This document shows positions 12,501-24,346 of a stretch of 64,000 nt of DNA, piece by piece (positions within the stretch are counted from its first letter, which is position 1; the number at the start of each line of letters is the position of its first letter). The DNA lies in the NCBI GenBank assembly GCA_013397455.1, contig VYZB01000036.1, positions 1,021,417 to 1,085,416 of the forward strand, given 5' to 3'. The position numbers and the translations under genes were made by a program. The notes under the pieces were generated by a model. That model was not told the DNA's origin. It did not search any database and saw only the letters and a program-made list of their open reading frames with translations. Source of the stretch: Crotophaga sulcirostris. Taxonomy: Eukaryota; Chordata; Aves; Cuculiformes; Crotophagidae.

Positions 12501-15180
12501 CTACAGGCAAAAAAGTTATTGCTGTTATTGCTGTGTCATTTGTGTTCATACTTTTACAGAATGTGACATTATCCAAAGTTGCATCATTCTTTAAGCCTTA
12601 AAAATTATTGACTATAGACATTAATTAAATAGGGGATAGTGGATGCATGTTAAATGAAGTAGAGAATTTAGAGAGATATTAACAGCCATATCTAATGCAA
12701 GTGTTAATGAGTCATTAATTTAGTAAAATTTAACCCCCAGTTTAGGTACATTAAGTTGTGTTAAATACACATCTTAATTTAAAATGGTTCAAATTGCTCT
12801 GCCAAATCTGCACCTGTGAGAGTGATTGATAGTTTCATTGTTCTGTTACAAGAATACTGAAACATTAAGGTGGTGCTGTTTAGCTAGTTCATTCCTAGGT
12901 GAAAGCCCAAAATGTGGCAAATCCAAAGTGTGACGTTACTTACAATTTCTAAAATGTCATTATGCAGCCATTTAAAACACATTTTTTTGTCCATATCACA
13001 CTGGGCTTTCTGAAGCTTTTACAACTAGGCAGAAAATTTATGATTTATTAGCTGGTACTTAAGGCATCTTTCCAAGTCCAATCATTTAGATAATATGTTT
13101 CTGTCACGAGTTAATCTATAACACTTTTAACTGATACCCAACAGTCCTGGAACAGATTCAGAAGTAAAATAACTGAATGAATGTATGAAAACAAATATTT
13201 TATCAAATACATCAATCTTGATAACTATCACTGAATTTAAGAATCTGTCATCAGTTTCTTAACGCATTTTGACTCAGAATTTTTACAATTATTTGTTCAC
13301 AGTAGTGAAAAAAAATATTTGCTTTTTCATCTGATATGAAAGTTGTAAAATACAAGAGAAAAAAATCCTGATTAAATTTAAAAAGCCTTAATATGTATTT
13401 AGAATGTCTTTAATATGTCTTTAGAATGGGAGGTATTATTTGCAGTTCAATTAACATGAGTAGTTTTAAACCTTTCTCATGGACCTGTTTCTGATGTTTT
13501 AGAGTCTATTTATGAAAATCTCCTTCCTGCAAGAGTCCTGAGGCTCAAATGGCTGTCATTTATCCTCTGTAAAGTGAATTTAAAACATTAACAGATAAAG
13601 AATGGTAGCATTGAATGCTCACTTTGCTCTGGTGGAAGTAAAGGTATAGATATAAAAGCTTGGCTTGATTACTTTACATAAGTGTTGAATGTTTTAAGAG
13701 TGCCATTCAAATTTTCACATCTGGAAAGGAAAGCATTTATGCAATAAAGCTTCTATAAAAACAAACAGAAAAGTCCTAGCAGCTACTGAAAGAGGAGACA
13801 AGGATAACAGCCTTTCCCATGAGACAGTCATTATTTGCCATAGGATACATTTAGCAAAGCTCCCTAGGTCTCCATTTTCATAAACTCCGTTATGTTCCTC
13901 AAGATGGATTTTACTCCTTCAAATATATGAATCCAGATACTCCTTCAGTTACTAATTTCTAGATATGAATTTGCAAGTCTCCCCTTATTTACTTGTTATC
14001 TATTTTTACAGAAATAAAAACTGGATTGTTTTTCTCCATTTTTTCCCAAATCCAGGAGCTATAATACAACTGTTTATATTCAGTTACTTCTTAAAACATT
14101 ACAATATTATATAATAAATAGTGTCATTCTGTATAGATGTTGTAATGCATACAAACATCCTTTTAAAAAAAAAAAATGAATCTACTGGAACATAGGTTTA
14201 ATTGTAATGTAAAAAAAAAAAATGCGTGGACAACATAATGGATTAATCATTAGATCTGGGTCTCTGTGTTTTACATTGAAATATATAAATATAACAGGAC
14301 GGATGTTTAATACGTGACACTACAATATTTTCAAGATTCCTTTGGAAAATTTATTCAATTATTTCCAATTTGAAAGAAGAAATGGAATGCTAGTGTTGTT
14401 ATATTAAATTGATAGTTAAAAAAAGCACAGACCTCGAGATACTGTGCCATCCATACATGGTTATATCTGAGTTATTTTTACTTATGGGATGTTTTGCTAA
14501 GAAAATCCCTTAACAAGTCAAAAATCCCATTAATGATGAATTTTGTCCTTCTCAAATACTTAACCACAAGGGTGAGATTAATTCAGTCTAACCTTGCTGT
14601 GCATCTAGTATGTTCTTTTATGCACACAGAAAGAAAGGTACCTCTGCAGAATCACTACCCCTAGTATTTTAGACCTTTCTTTAAGATAGAATTGCCTAGT
14701 CACTGCCTATGGAGAGAGTGCACAGCTTCCCATAAAACAGATCATCTCATCTGATTATTTATTTCTGTAGTTCCTTACATGAGATTTTAACTTTCTTTGA
14801 AATTAATAGAAAGAAATAAACACCTAAAAGGTGCAATTTAGCTCATCTTCGTATAGATATCTCAAACATTTCAGGTGAATTTTGACATCGTTTATTTCTA
14901 CTCAGGGTCTAGATGAGCAGCTTAGGTGCAAACACTAGAGCTGACACACTGACGCCTAACCAAAGGCACCTACCATCATTTGGGGATATCAGATGACCAT
15001 ACCTTGGAAACTAGTGACTCTGATGAAGAGTGTCATGTGACTTCCCAATGTGATGCTAATGTGGAAGACAGAATAAAGACTTTTGAGTAATAGAAAGAGG
15101 TTTAAAGGCAAAGGTGTATAAAGATGATTTTATCTAACTGCATTATTTTTCTGGTAGCAATACTGGAAGACTATATGAAG
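9531..15180. other. AT-rich non-coding stretch
   Basis: No gene or repeat family was recognised. Minor features are a roughly 20-base tandem duplication at 13388-13428 (units around TTAATATGT and TTTAGAATG) and two A runs at about 14165 and 14210. The 111-codon frame at 10351-10686 has no recognisable motif and contains low-complexity lysine-rich sequence from an A-rich tract, so it is treated as chance. Confidence 0.55.
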
Positions 15181-15695
15181 TTCTGGTATTCTCAGTTTTA
15201 AAGTAACTATAAAACTGAAGAAGGTTCAAAAAGTTTCACAAAAGGGATTAAAATGTTGGATATCCTTGACACTTAAAGTGATTGATTTTTGTAATGTATC
15301 AAAAAGAAATGGAATTACTATTATTTTGAACTTCTTTAGAAATATCTTCATGGGTAGAAAAATAAGTTACTAAATTTATAATGGCATAATGAGAACCAGT
15401 GACTGGATGTTGAAAATAGGCATATTTGGATTTGAAAATTAAATTATCCTTTTGATCTGAAAAGGTAATTAAGCACTGGAACAAGCTGTCGAATAAATTG
15501 GTAGAGTACCCATCTCAATATGTTGAGTGACATACAGAACTATATGCTTTATTCAAATGTAACATGCTTTAGGTAGCAAATAAATCATTAGACTTGATGC
15601 AAAGATAACTGGTTGAAATGCAGCACCAGCAGAAAATAAGAGGTCACAGTAGATTTTCTAATTGTCTCCTCTGACCTTAATTTCTAAGAAATTCT
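15181..15695 (+). mobile_element. Ancient, decayed CR1 3' end
   Basis: This segment aligns by eye with the 3' part of old amniote CR1 elements, in plus orientation. Landmarks in order are GAAGAAGGTTCAAAAAG (about 15217), the AATGGCATAATGAGAACCAG block (about 15380), GTAATTAAGCACTGGAACAA (about 15465) and the terminal GAGGTCACAGTAGATT...TCTCCTCTGACCTTAATTTC block ending near 15695. It is heavily mutated, has no tail octamers left and no usable reading frame. It is much older than the copies near 3 kb and 48 kb. The 5' edge is uncertain. Confidence 0.65.
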
Positions 15696-16802
15696 TAGAC
15701 GGTGTAAAGGGTCAGATCCCCAGATGTCAAAAACTGGCATAGAGCTGCTGATTTGATCTGTTTCTGGTATATTAATAATATAATTTTGCTCTTGTTAAAT
15801 ACACTGAGTACATTACTACAGTTACTGAAGATAATCAGTTCCCTGGAAATCTCTTCAGGTTTAGAATGTAATAATAAATTTTATTTTCAGATAAAGTTAA
15901 TGTGCTGATGCAGCATTTGGGTTTGCTTTCAGTTATTAAAACAAGGAATACTATACTTTTGCAGCATTCTTACACTTAATTAGCTCTGACAAGATTTGTA
16001 ATGAAGAGTCTACCTCAGATCCACCTTTTTTCTTTCTTTTTCTAAAATACTTCTTGGAATAGAAACTGTCTTACTCAATGTATTTAACATTAGTCACTAG
16101 AATTAGAAGTAGTGAAATTGAATAATGAGACCATGTCATTAAGTCAAATACTATCAACTCTATTAAATTTTTCACATGATGCTTGTACTCTGTGCCTATA
16201 TCTCTAACCATATTTTTAAAATTTAAACAGATAAGAAAGGAACCTGAAAGTCAAAGGTCTCTCCAATTTCAGTGAGAGAGTTAAATTAATGATGCATAAG
16301 AAGGAATATTCACTCTGTAACCAGAGTAGGAACCAAATGATTTTAATGGGTTTTATTTCATATCTCCTTTACACTGGGTGTCTTGTCATCTAATCATAAA
16401 ACTGAAGAGAAGTAAAAGTTTGGTTCAAGTGATATAGTTCTCAGAAGGTTTTTTTTGCATCACTTGAACTAAAACGAAGCAACTATGTTTTCAGTTTCTT
16501 AAGGAAAGACCTATCTGAATTCTGAGAAGTTGATTGGAGATTTTAAAGATTGAAGTACTGTTTTATGGTCTGCAGAGTTGTACATAAAGCCTGGCAGTCT
16601 TCAAAGGAAGTTCTATTCAGTATATGGGGTTCGGAGGGTCATCTCCCTCTAGGAAAGAAGAGTACAAAGCAACTGAAAGAAGATCAGGCCATATGAAAGA
16701 CAGACCTCTGTCCCTATGTTGAAGACCATTTTCTTGTCATCCAGCGTATACATTTTATATTGAGCTCAAATTCAGGTTTGTGCTCGAATACAGAGTTACT
16801 GA
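15696..16802. other. AT-rich non-coding stretch
   Basis: No gene, repeat or structured element was recognised here. It leads into the cysteine-rich open frame at 16803. Confidence 0.55.
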
Positions 16803-17057
16803 CTGTGCCTTAGACATAAATTTGTGAAAAGCCCATTTGTGTTGTCAGTGTCCTTTGGGGTGGGGACAAATGACGATCTTTGTACAGTGGGGATGTGCCA
16901 TAAGTGTGATGCTTCTTTAAGTAACCAGCATCGACTGCCTTTCCAAGACTCCTGCCAGTACTGCGTGTCTAAAGCAGTAGAGATCCGAAGGCCACCTGAG
17001 TGAGCTGCCTTAGTCTGGGTGGACCTGACAGCTGAAGGCACCTATGGGCAGTACTTG
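16803..17057 (+). other. Cysteine-rich open frame, possible exon or gene relic
   Basis: A plus-strand frame is open for 66 codons from 16803 to 17000, ending in TGA at 17001-17003. Near its end it reads MCHKCDASLSNQHRLPF and then CQYC, giving a CHKC...CQYC pair (C-X2-C, 15 residues, C-X2-C) resembling the metal-binding knuckles of a small zinc ribbon or treble clef. A further cysteine lies five residues before the first pair. A strong donor, TACTTG|GTAAGT, follows at 17058. Base composition is richer in GC than the flanks. There is no clear acceptor and only an internal ATG (16893). The opposite strand is also open (16796-17041, 81 codons) but shows no motif. It may be an exon with a short untranslated part, a retrocopy relic or coincidence. 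Confidence 0.22.
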
Positions 17058-17063
17058 GTAAGT

Positions 17064-18250
17064 CATACTCTATTAGGGAACACAAGTGTTGAGGCTGCTA
17101 CTTGATGAATATCACACAACTGATGTCTTCTTTTAAAGAAATATAAAAGATTTTCTGATTAATTTATAGGTGGCAGGAGAGTAGTAGATGGAAAAATAGT
17201 CACTCATAGACTCCTTTGTCTTCAGTTAAAGCCAATTAACTTTGTAACATATAAAGCTACATTGAAATACATTTTGAGACAATCCTAAAACTAAAGCACT
17301 GGTTTTTTATAAATATTTTGAGAAAAAGGTTCATGCAGGAGTTTCATATACTGTTTGAAGAATGGAGATATGTATACCTAGGCAAGAGTTTTAAAAAATT
17401 TTGCATTTTCTTTTGGATTTGGATTTTGCTTTTTCTGTTAAAGTGAAATATGTTAGATATATGTAAATCAAAACTGAATGATAATTTTGGAACAAATCTC
17501 TCTTCAACGGAAGTTGCCTAGTTTGTCAGAATTCTAATTGAGATCATTGTTGTTGTGAGAATGATGATGGACTATGTGACAGAAATTGATATATTTTTTA
17601 AATACAAGCTGTGGGTTTAAAAAAAAGATATGGGGAAGAAGAACTTGGCCACTGCAGAGATGTGCCTTAAGCAAATCAACTAATTAAAAAAAAAATGTGT
17701 TTTTATAGATAACATTACCAGTGAAATAACAATAAACTTTTAAAGTCAGTTGAGTAAGAGTGTTATAAGAGAGTGTAAGCCCTGCATGATGTGTGTAGTC
17801 AGGAGAGGACTTGACTAGGGCTGAATAATGAAATATTCCCTAAAAGTCATTTAGGTGACCGCCTTCTGATGGGCTGAGCAGCAGATTATACGAATGCTCA
17901 AATCCCAGTTTTTACTCTAGGAGTAATTTCCCCTTCTCAATATTTCGTCGTAGTTTTATTCCATTTAGTCTCTGAAATAAAACACCCAGTAAAAATCACC
18001 TCAGGCTTTTAAAAACAACAGGAACATTATTTGCAGGAAGGGATCTTAAAACATTATATGAGTTTTAATTTGGATGCACAAATCAGAATAATTCCATTCT
18101 GGTTAATTCTGAAATAGAAAAGCACAAAAGCTTCTGTTTTGACCATACCAAAGTTCTTTCTTCCCTCAAGTGTTTCATTGCCAAAAGAAATTATTGAAAT
18201 TGACATATTCTTGCAAAATATGTAAATTTTGACAAAATTGGCTTCTTTTC
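17064..18250. other. AT-rich non-coding stretch
   Basis: No gene or repeat was recognised. If the donor at 17058 and the acceptor at 18253 were used together, this stretch would be their intron. It has no other distinctive content beyond short A and T runs near 17390 and 17685. Confidence 0.5.
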
Positions 18251-18253
18251 TAG

Positions 18254-18391
18254 ATGAAAGTAAAGGTCACAGGAGGATTTTGTATTCAGTGCATGTCAAG
18301 ACCCCTGAAGACTCGATGCTACATGATTGTCAGGAATCCTGGATGCAGGATTTGCCGTCGCATGCCTGTCTCATTCAGTGGCAGAGCATAG
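18254..18391 (+). other. Small cysteine-rich frame after an acceptor-like site
   Basis: An ATG lies directly after a pyrimidine-rich acceptor-like sequence (GGCTTCTTTTCTAG) and opens a 45-codon frame ending in TAG at 18389-18391. It reads MKVKVTGGFCIQC near the start and GCRICRRMPVSFSGRA at the end. That gives CIQC and CRIC knuckles 17 residues apart, a spacing close to that of the pair in the frame at 16803-17000. It is basic and has no signal peptide. I do not recognise the family. It could be a terminal coding exon, but a 45-codon frame is not improbable by chance. Confidence 0.2.
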
Positions 18392-21300
18392 GTCAATGAA
18401 GCTATAGATTTGTGGTTTTAGCCTACTCTTCCCACCTTTCCTAGGAATATGTTGTCTTACGTTAATGTAACTCGGGTGCTTCATCCTGAACATTTGCCTT
18501 TCTCTCAAAGAAGTATTCTAATATCTTAGGGATTTTATCCTGTAAAAACATTACAGTTGGGAAGGTTTTCCTTTCTAATTTGGGCTGTAGGACATGATTT
18601 CCAACTATATCGAGCCTCACTGAGTTATCTAACTTGTGAGTACAGCTGCATTATTTCTTTCCTCATGAGGATAAAGCATTATCCTCATTGCAAGAAATCA
18701 CTTATCCAATTAACACTCCTCTAATCCTTTATTCACATAAAACTTAGTCAGCAATGAGTCAGTGCTTTCTTCTATGTTGATAAAAATATCAGAGAGCATA
18801 GGGCCCCAAACCAATTCCTGAGTCATATCACAGTGAGTACGTACATGAAGTATTGGTTCACAATTGTATTATTTCATGTATTATAACAACTAGCACAGTT
18901 TTAATATACTTAAATTTTGTATTTGCTTTATTTTATGTTGTGTGGGATTAAGTTGCTTTACAGAAATACCTAAATGTATTAGCACAATACTATTAATTAC
19001 CTTTAAAATTTATTTTACTTTTCAGAGTAAGATGCTATGAATAGTCTAACAGATATTTTCAGTTTTAAGCTTGTAACTATAAAGTTATTTTTGTGTTATA
19101 GTTTAGGATTTAAATGTGTTATTCTATTATCCAAACTGAATATAACAATAGTTTGCCATTAGGACAGAACACATCATCAGAATAATTTCCAGTACTCATT
19201 GTTTATGCCGAAGCATTTCAGGAATCAGCTTTTTGTGACAGCACCACTCCCCTATACCCCTCTCCCTTGTCAAGATGAGAGGGCACACTATGAGCCAAAT
19301 AGTGATACACTGGCAATGAAAATTGGTAAATAACTGCACAGCACTGGTACTATTATCTATTACAATGTACTAGCAAGAGTTTTCAGTACCATAGCACCTT
19401 TTCTGAGCAGAAAGTTTTGTTTTTTGCAGAAAATGGTATAGGTTATTTTGAGATAATAATCTCTCATCATTCACAGTTCTGGGGAGAAAACTACAGCATG
19501 CTAACATATAAGTAGCAGCTCTGTAGCCTTTATCATGTCAGTTTTGTTGGATAATTTCTATGACATTTGATCAAAGAAATACATTATCTTTTGACATCTC
19601 ATAGGATGGTAGTATAGAAGGAAGTAAGTGTTTTAGTATTTTAAGTTATTTGGGTAACCATATGATTTTTTAAAAATTAGATATATTTTGGAAGGTATTG
19701 GGTCTCCTCTGTCTCAGATACTTGTGTTGATGGACCTTATTCTGCAAGTTATGTGCAGTGTGGTATTAGTCCAAACATGGATAGAGACCTTCTAAAACTA
19801 GGGTGACCTCAAACCAACTGATAGTTGCTTTTTATCTGCATATATTCAGTAGCTGTTTACTGGTTATTAGCTGTACAAATATACCAAGTACTAACTTATA
19901 CAGGAACACCACCACAATGTTTCTTCACTCATAAGCCTGTATAATTCGCAACGCCTGCAAAAAGAACCTACAGAGTCATACATTTCTAGCTGGGGTTTGA
20001 GCCAAGGAAGAAATAGAAGGCTTAGCTGGTGAGAATAAGGATTTAGGATTCTTGTCCAGCAGTAATTATGTCCTTTCTTTTAGTTCAGATATCTGTAGAT
20101 CGGGACCTGTCAGACAGAGGGGAATTATTTTAACTTTGTCAGTCAATGGCAGAATCTTAATAAGTAGCTTTCACAATAAAGAAAAATTTTGTTTATTTTT
20201 CATTAGAAAAACATCACCAACCAAGGATAGCTGGTTGTTTGTTTACTTTCCAGTGCCACCTTCTAACAGAAAAACATTGTGTTTTGTTATAAAGGAATTT
20301 GTGGCTTGAGTTACTTTAAATGTCACTTTTGCTGCTTTCAGACTTATCATGAATGAAGACAAATAAAAAGGCAATAAGCAGAGAAAAATTAACCATTTAA
20401 AGAGTGATGAAACTAATGAAGTTTACCTTCTTAAAGATTTGTGTCCTGTATTTTGATTTTCTAAAAATTTGTGAGCTCTGGACTAAAGCTTGTCCTATGT
20501 GTTGGCTGTTCATAAACGTGCTTTGTGGTGTGGACTCTGTAGTTTCCTTTAAGGACTACAGCCAGGTCTTCACCTGGCTGCCTATTTTCACAGTAGTTGT
20601 AGGAATTTAACTTTTTTTTCCCCACAGCCAATTGGATTGAAATTTCTTGGGAAGACAGTTAGATCTCCATGTTCACATGTATACACATCATGGAACTGAA
20701 TAAGATGCATTTCCATAGCAAACTACATAAAAAAAAATAAATTTTGTATTGTTGCATTAATATTTTTGGTAGAAATGGAAAACCTCTATTTAGCCACAGC
20801 ATCTGTAGAAGATAGAAAGCAGCTCTACAGAGTACCTCACCTGTATTCTACTTTGGAAATACTAAACTAGAAGTGTAATTACAGTATGGATTGTATTTTA
20901 CAAAATACATGGTCTCAAATCTATATGTAGTATATATTAGGACAAGTCTCAATGGTCAACAACAATAGTAACAAAAATATTTGTGATACACTTTTTTTAA
21001 CAATGTTTTTGACATCAGCAGCCTAATTCAGATAAACTGTCACATAATTTCAAATCATGGTCACCACTCTTCTGGGTTGTCACTGAACTGAACAAAACTG
21101 CCTGTATTACCTCATATTGCAGAACATAGTTCATTGAATTATATTCAAATAGATAGCAATTGAATCAGGCTTAGGTTTTTGCCATGTCACTGATTTACAG
21201 ACCAGATGATAAAATGATAGGACAGAGAATTAAACATATTTATCAAAAATTGTAAAGCTTTTCTATGCTATTGATATTTTTTTAATATGTTTTGAAAATA

Positions 21301-24064
21301 ATGCATAATGGTAATGCTAGAAAACATCCCTTTTGTCCTGATAAAAGGCCTGCAGAATAGATAAAAAAAGCTTTAATAGTGTTCTTGGCAACAATACCCA
21401 CCATTACACATATATTCTGAATCAGATTTAATTTGAATTAAGCAGAAACAAAAACTAATCACTGTTGCACTAACGACTATAACTCTCTTCAGCTGTTACT
21501 TACAGACACAGTATGCTGCACCTTTAAAATAGCCTTTTCCCTGTTTTTTTCTCTAGGGGACAAAGTTTTGCTGCATGTATTTTTAATCATAGGACAAAAA
21601 AATATGGACTCCACTGGAAAGGCTAGCACAAAAGTAAAACAGAAAAATCGATTTTTCCTTTCACGATAGTGGAATTCTTAATTTATATCTTTTCAACTGG
21701 TTGGACCACCAATATTTTCAGCTCACAAAATTATACTATCCTGACTGTTTTTATCCAATGACAATTATGTCAGGATATCTGTACTAACCATTTAACTCAC
21801 CAAATAGCTATTACCCTGCTCATTTAGTGTTGTAGCTAAAATATCTCTATTATAACTGCAAGTAGCTAAACTCTTCAGTGCCAGATGGTATACAAATTGG
21901 TATCATCACAGAGATACAGATGTCATCACACACACAATTTGTTAGTATTATGAGTTCCCCTCCTCCCGTGAACTTAGTGTGGCAGATCTCTCTTATTTAA
22001 TCTGTAACTTAGTGATTAATACTTATCAAACCCCACTATCATATAAAAAATGTACTAATTAGCAGAAAATTAGCATTTCCTCATTGTCAGCAAAGAAATA
22101 CCCAACTTGAGAGTCAGTGTAAGGATCTGGAAATAGATGCACATTAAAAATCAGATGAGCTTTTTGAGTGTAACTTTAGTGCATGTTAGCTGAATTACTC
22201 CAAAGTGGCTTTGAATAGCTTCTCACCAAACACTGTAAACATTTATCTGCCGTGTAGAAGCATTCAGCTACTCATATCAAATGAACAAGAAAAAATGACA
22301 GCCTACCCTATTCCATGAAAATTTCTTTCTGGAAAAAAAAAAAATCCGTCTTCTTGTTCTTGTACATTAAAATTTCAGCAAATTACAGGAGGAAATTTCA
22401 AGACTAATGCATGATAACAACACAAGCTTTATCTTCAAGAACTGGCTAAATATTATTTTGTGTCATCTTTTATTTGTTGGGGAAAACTTAACTGAGAAAA
22501 TTAGAAAATAGTTAAAGAGTTTACTGGCTTTAAAAGTTTCTTTCAAAATTCTAAATGTATCTTAGGCTGCAAAAGCTTTTCACAGAGAAGGATGGCTAAA
22601 TGATATGCTTACAATATTCTCAGTTAGCAATTACCTGTCTGTTTTGAATGAAATAGAGGGAAATCTTTTATAATCTTTTTATAAAATAGTCAAAGTAAAA
22701 GTAGTTTTTTTTTTCCCAGCATGCCTGGGAAGAAAACCTTTGTTTGTTTGTCCCCCTAACAGAAGTGTCCCTTTCATAACATATACTTTCTCCAGCTGCC
22801 TCAGGAGGGCCTGGAGAGAATTACAGGTCTTAAGTGAAGATGAATTTGACTTATTTCAGGATTCAGGGGTTTTCTTTCTTCCCTGTACACTACATGTGTG
22901 ATCACTGCCAATGGTTGTCCTTCTCCCTGTCCAGCTTGATCCTCCTTTCTCTTGACACTTGTCTCCTCTCAGACACATAACTCATCAGCAGTTATTTTTA
23001 CGCCTTTGGTCCTAGTTTTGTAACAGCCATCCTCTAATTTGTTATTTCTCCTGTGATCATCAAAGTAATCTTGGTCTTATAATGTCATTATTGACAGTTA
23101 CTTCAGTTTACACTCCTCAAAAGGATTCTAAAATTGCTGTTTGAACTGTTTACCTGGACTTCAGCTATTTCTCACTAACTCCCCTTTAATCACCTGAGAA
23201 ATCCAGCCATTCCCCATGGCATGATCTGTAACATTTGAGAGCTCCGCGCTTTCTTTTTTATTATATGCAATTTATAACCTTCTCATTCACTGGTGTGTTA
23301 TGTTCTGCTCAGTTACCTAAACCTCAGGCCAAGGTCCAGTCATCTGTCCATATACCTTAAACAGAGTTTCCTGCTCTGATTTTCATGATTATGCCTGAAA
23401 CAGACAATGTGAATACCCCACAATGTTAACTATAACTTAGTTTGGAAGGTATAACTGCAAATGTAAGGGCACAAAACTAGCAACCAAAGAGTGCAAGAAG
23501 TTTCTATGACGTGTGGATCAAACTTTAGTCAATGTAGACTTTTTCCCCAAGACCAGTTACTTAATCCACCACTCTCTGTCCCTACAAAATGTGCATACCA
23601 TTTTAATTATGTTGGAAGTATGGCCATTACTTTTTCTCCACCCAGATGTATGAATCATTGAGCTCTCACCAAATATATGAGGCAACAATAAATTCTGCTT
23701 TTTTTACCTTAATACTAATAATTGTAAGAATATTTTAGAATATTCAGTCCTGGAAGATTTAGAACCACAAGACAGGACTTATGGTTCCTAATTCTGAAGA
23801 TCTTGGCTTTCAAAAAGCTGAGAAACAAAACTGAAGTCGTGCAAATGTTTTAGTAATTGCATGTTACTTTTGGTTGTATTTCTTAGAAGAGTTCGAACTA
23901 TTGATAGCTAAAAGGTGCTCTCTTTTATGAATTGTAATATGAATCGATGTGCACCACTTAATGTTTTTCTGATTAACTAGTGTTGAATACAGGACCTGTA
24001 TATTAATTAAACCTCAAGTAAATGTATTTCAAGTATAAAATATGTATGAGGGAGCAAGGAGAAT
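18392..24064. other. AT-rich non-coding stretch
   Basis: No gene or repeat family was recognised over about 5.7 kb. There is an A run near 22335 and a T run near 22707. Short open frames (for example 20052-20309 and 20404-20610, plus) have no motif and sit in AT-rich sequence, so they were not called. Confidence 0.55.
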
Positions 24065-24144
24065 AGATTATTGACTCCGTAATGGATAAAATTCAAAGGA
24101 TTACAGATTATTGACTCCATAACGGAGAATTTTCAAAGGATTAC
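24065..24144. repeat. Tandem duplication, two 40-bp units
   Basis: Two adjacent 40-base units (24065-24104 and 24105-24144) begin AGATTATTGACTCC and end TTCAAAGGATTAC. They differ at about five positions, so the duplication is not recent. A third unit starts (AGATTTT) but does not continue. The repeat directly precedes the minisatellite foldback at 24189-24346 and may be part of the same compound element. Confidence 0.85.
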
Positions 24145-24188
24145 AGATTTTGTACATATCAATCACGGTAACATCTGACTTCAGAAAG

Positions 24189-24346
24189 GGCCAGCTCTCC
24201 ATGGCCACCTCTCCGTGACCAGCTCTCTGTGGTGGACAGCTCTCTGTGGGGTCAGCTCTACATGAAGAGGGTTAGGGTTTGGGTTTGAGGCTCCCCACAC
24301 AGAGTTGTGACTGTGTAGAGTTGTCCCACAGAGAATTGCCCTAGAT
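24189..24346. repeat. Degenerate minisatellite arranged as an inverted pair
   Basis: The left part (24189-24266) holds about five degenerate copies of a 14-17 base unit around CAGCTCTCTGTGG. The right part (about 24292-24346) holds about three copies of the same unit in the opposite orientation (for example CCCACAGAGAATTGCCC against the left-arm unit GGACAGCTCTCTGTGGG, 14 of 17 matching when inverted). Between them lies a short GGTTAGGGTTTGGGTTTG core resembling vertebrate telomere repeats. The arrangement could form a foldback and might be the terminal part of a DNA transposon or LTR with subterminal repeats. I cannot assign a family. Confidence 0.6.

Noticed and set aside
24268..24288. Telomere-like TTAGGG motif
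   Set aside because: Only about three imperfect units, too short to call an interstitial telomere array alone; kept only as part of the compound repeat.
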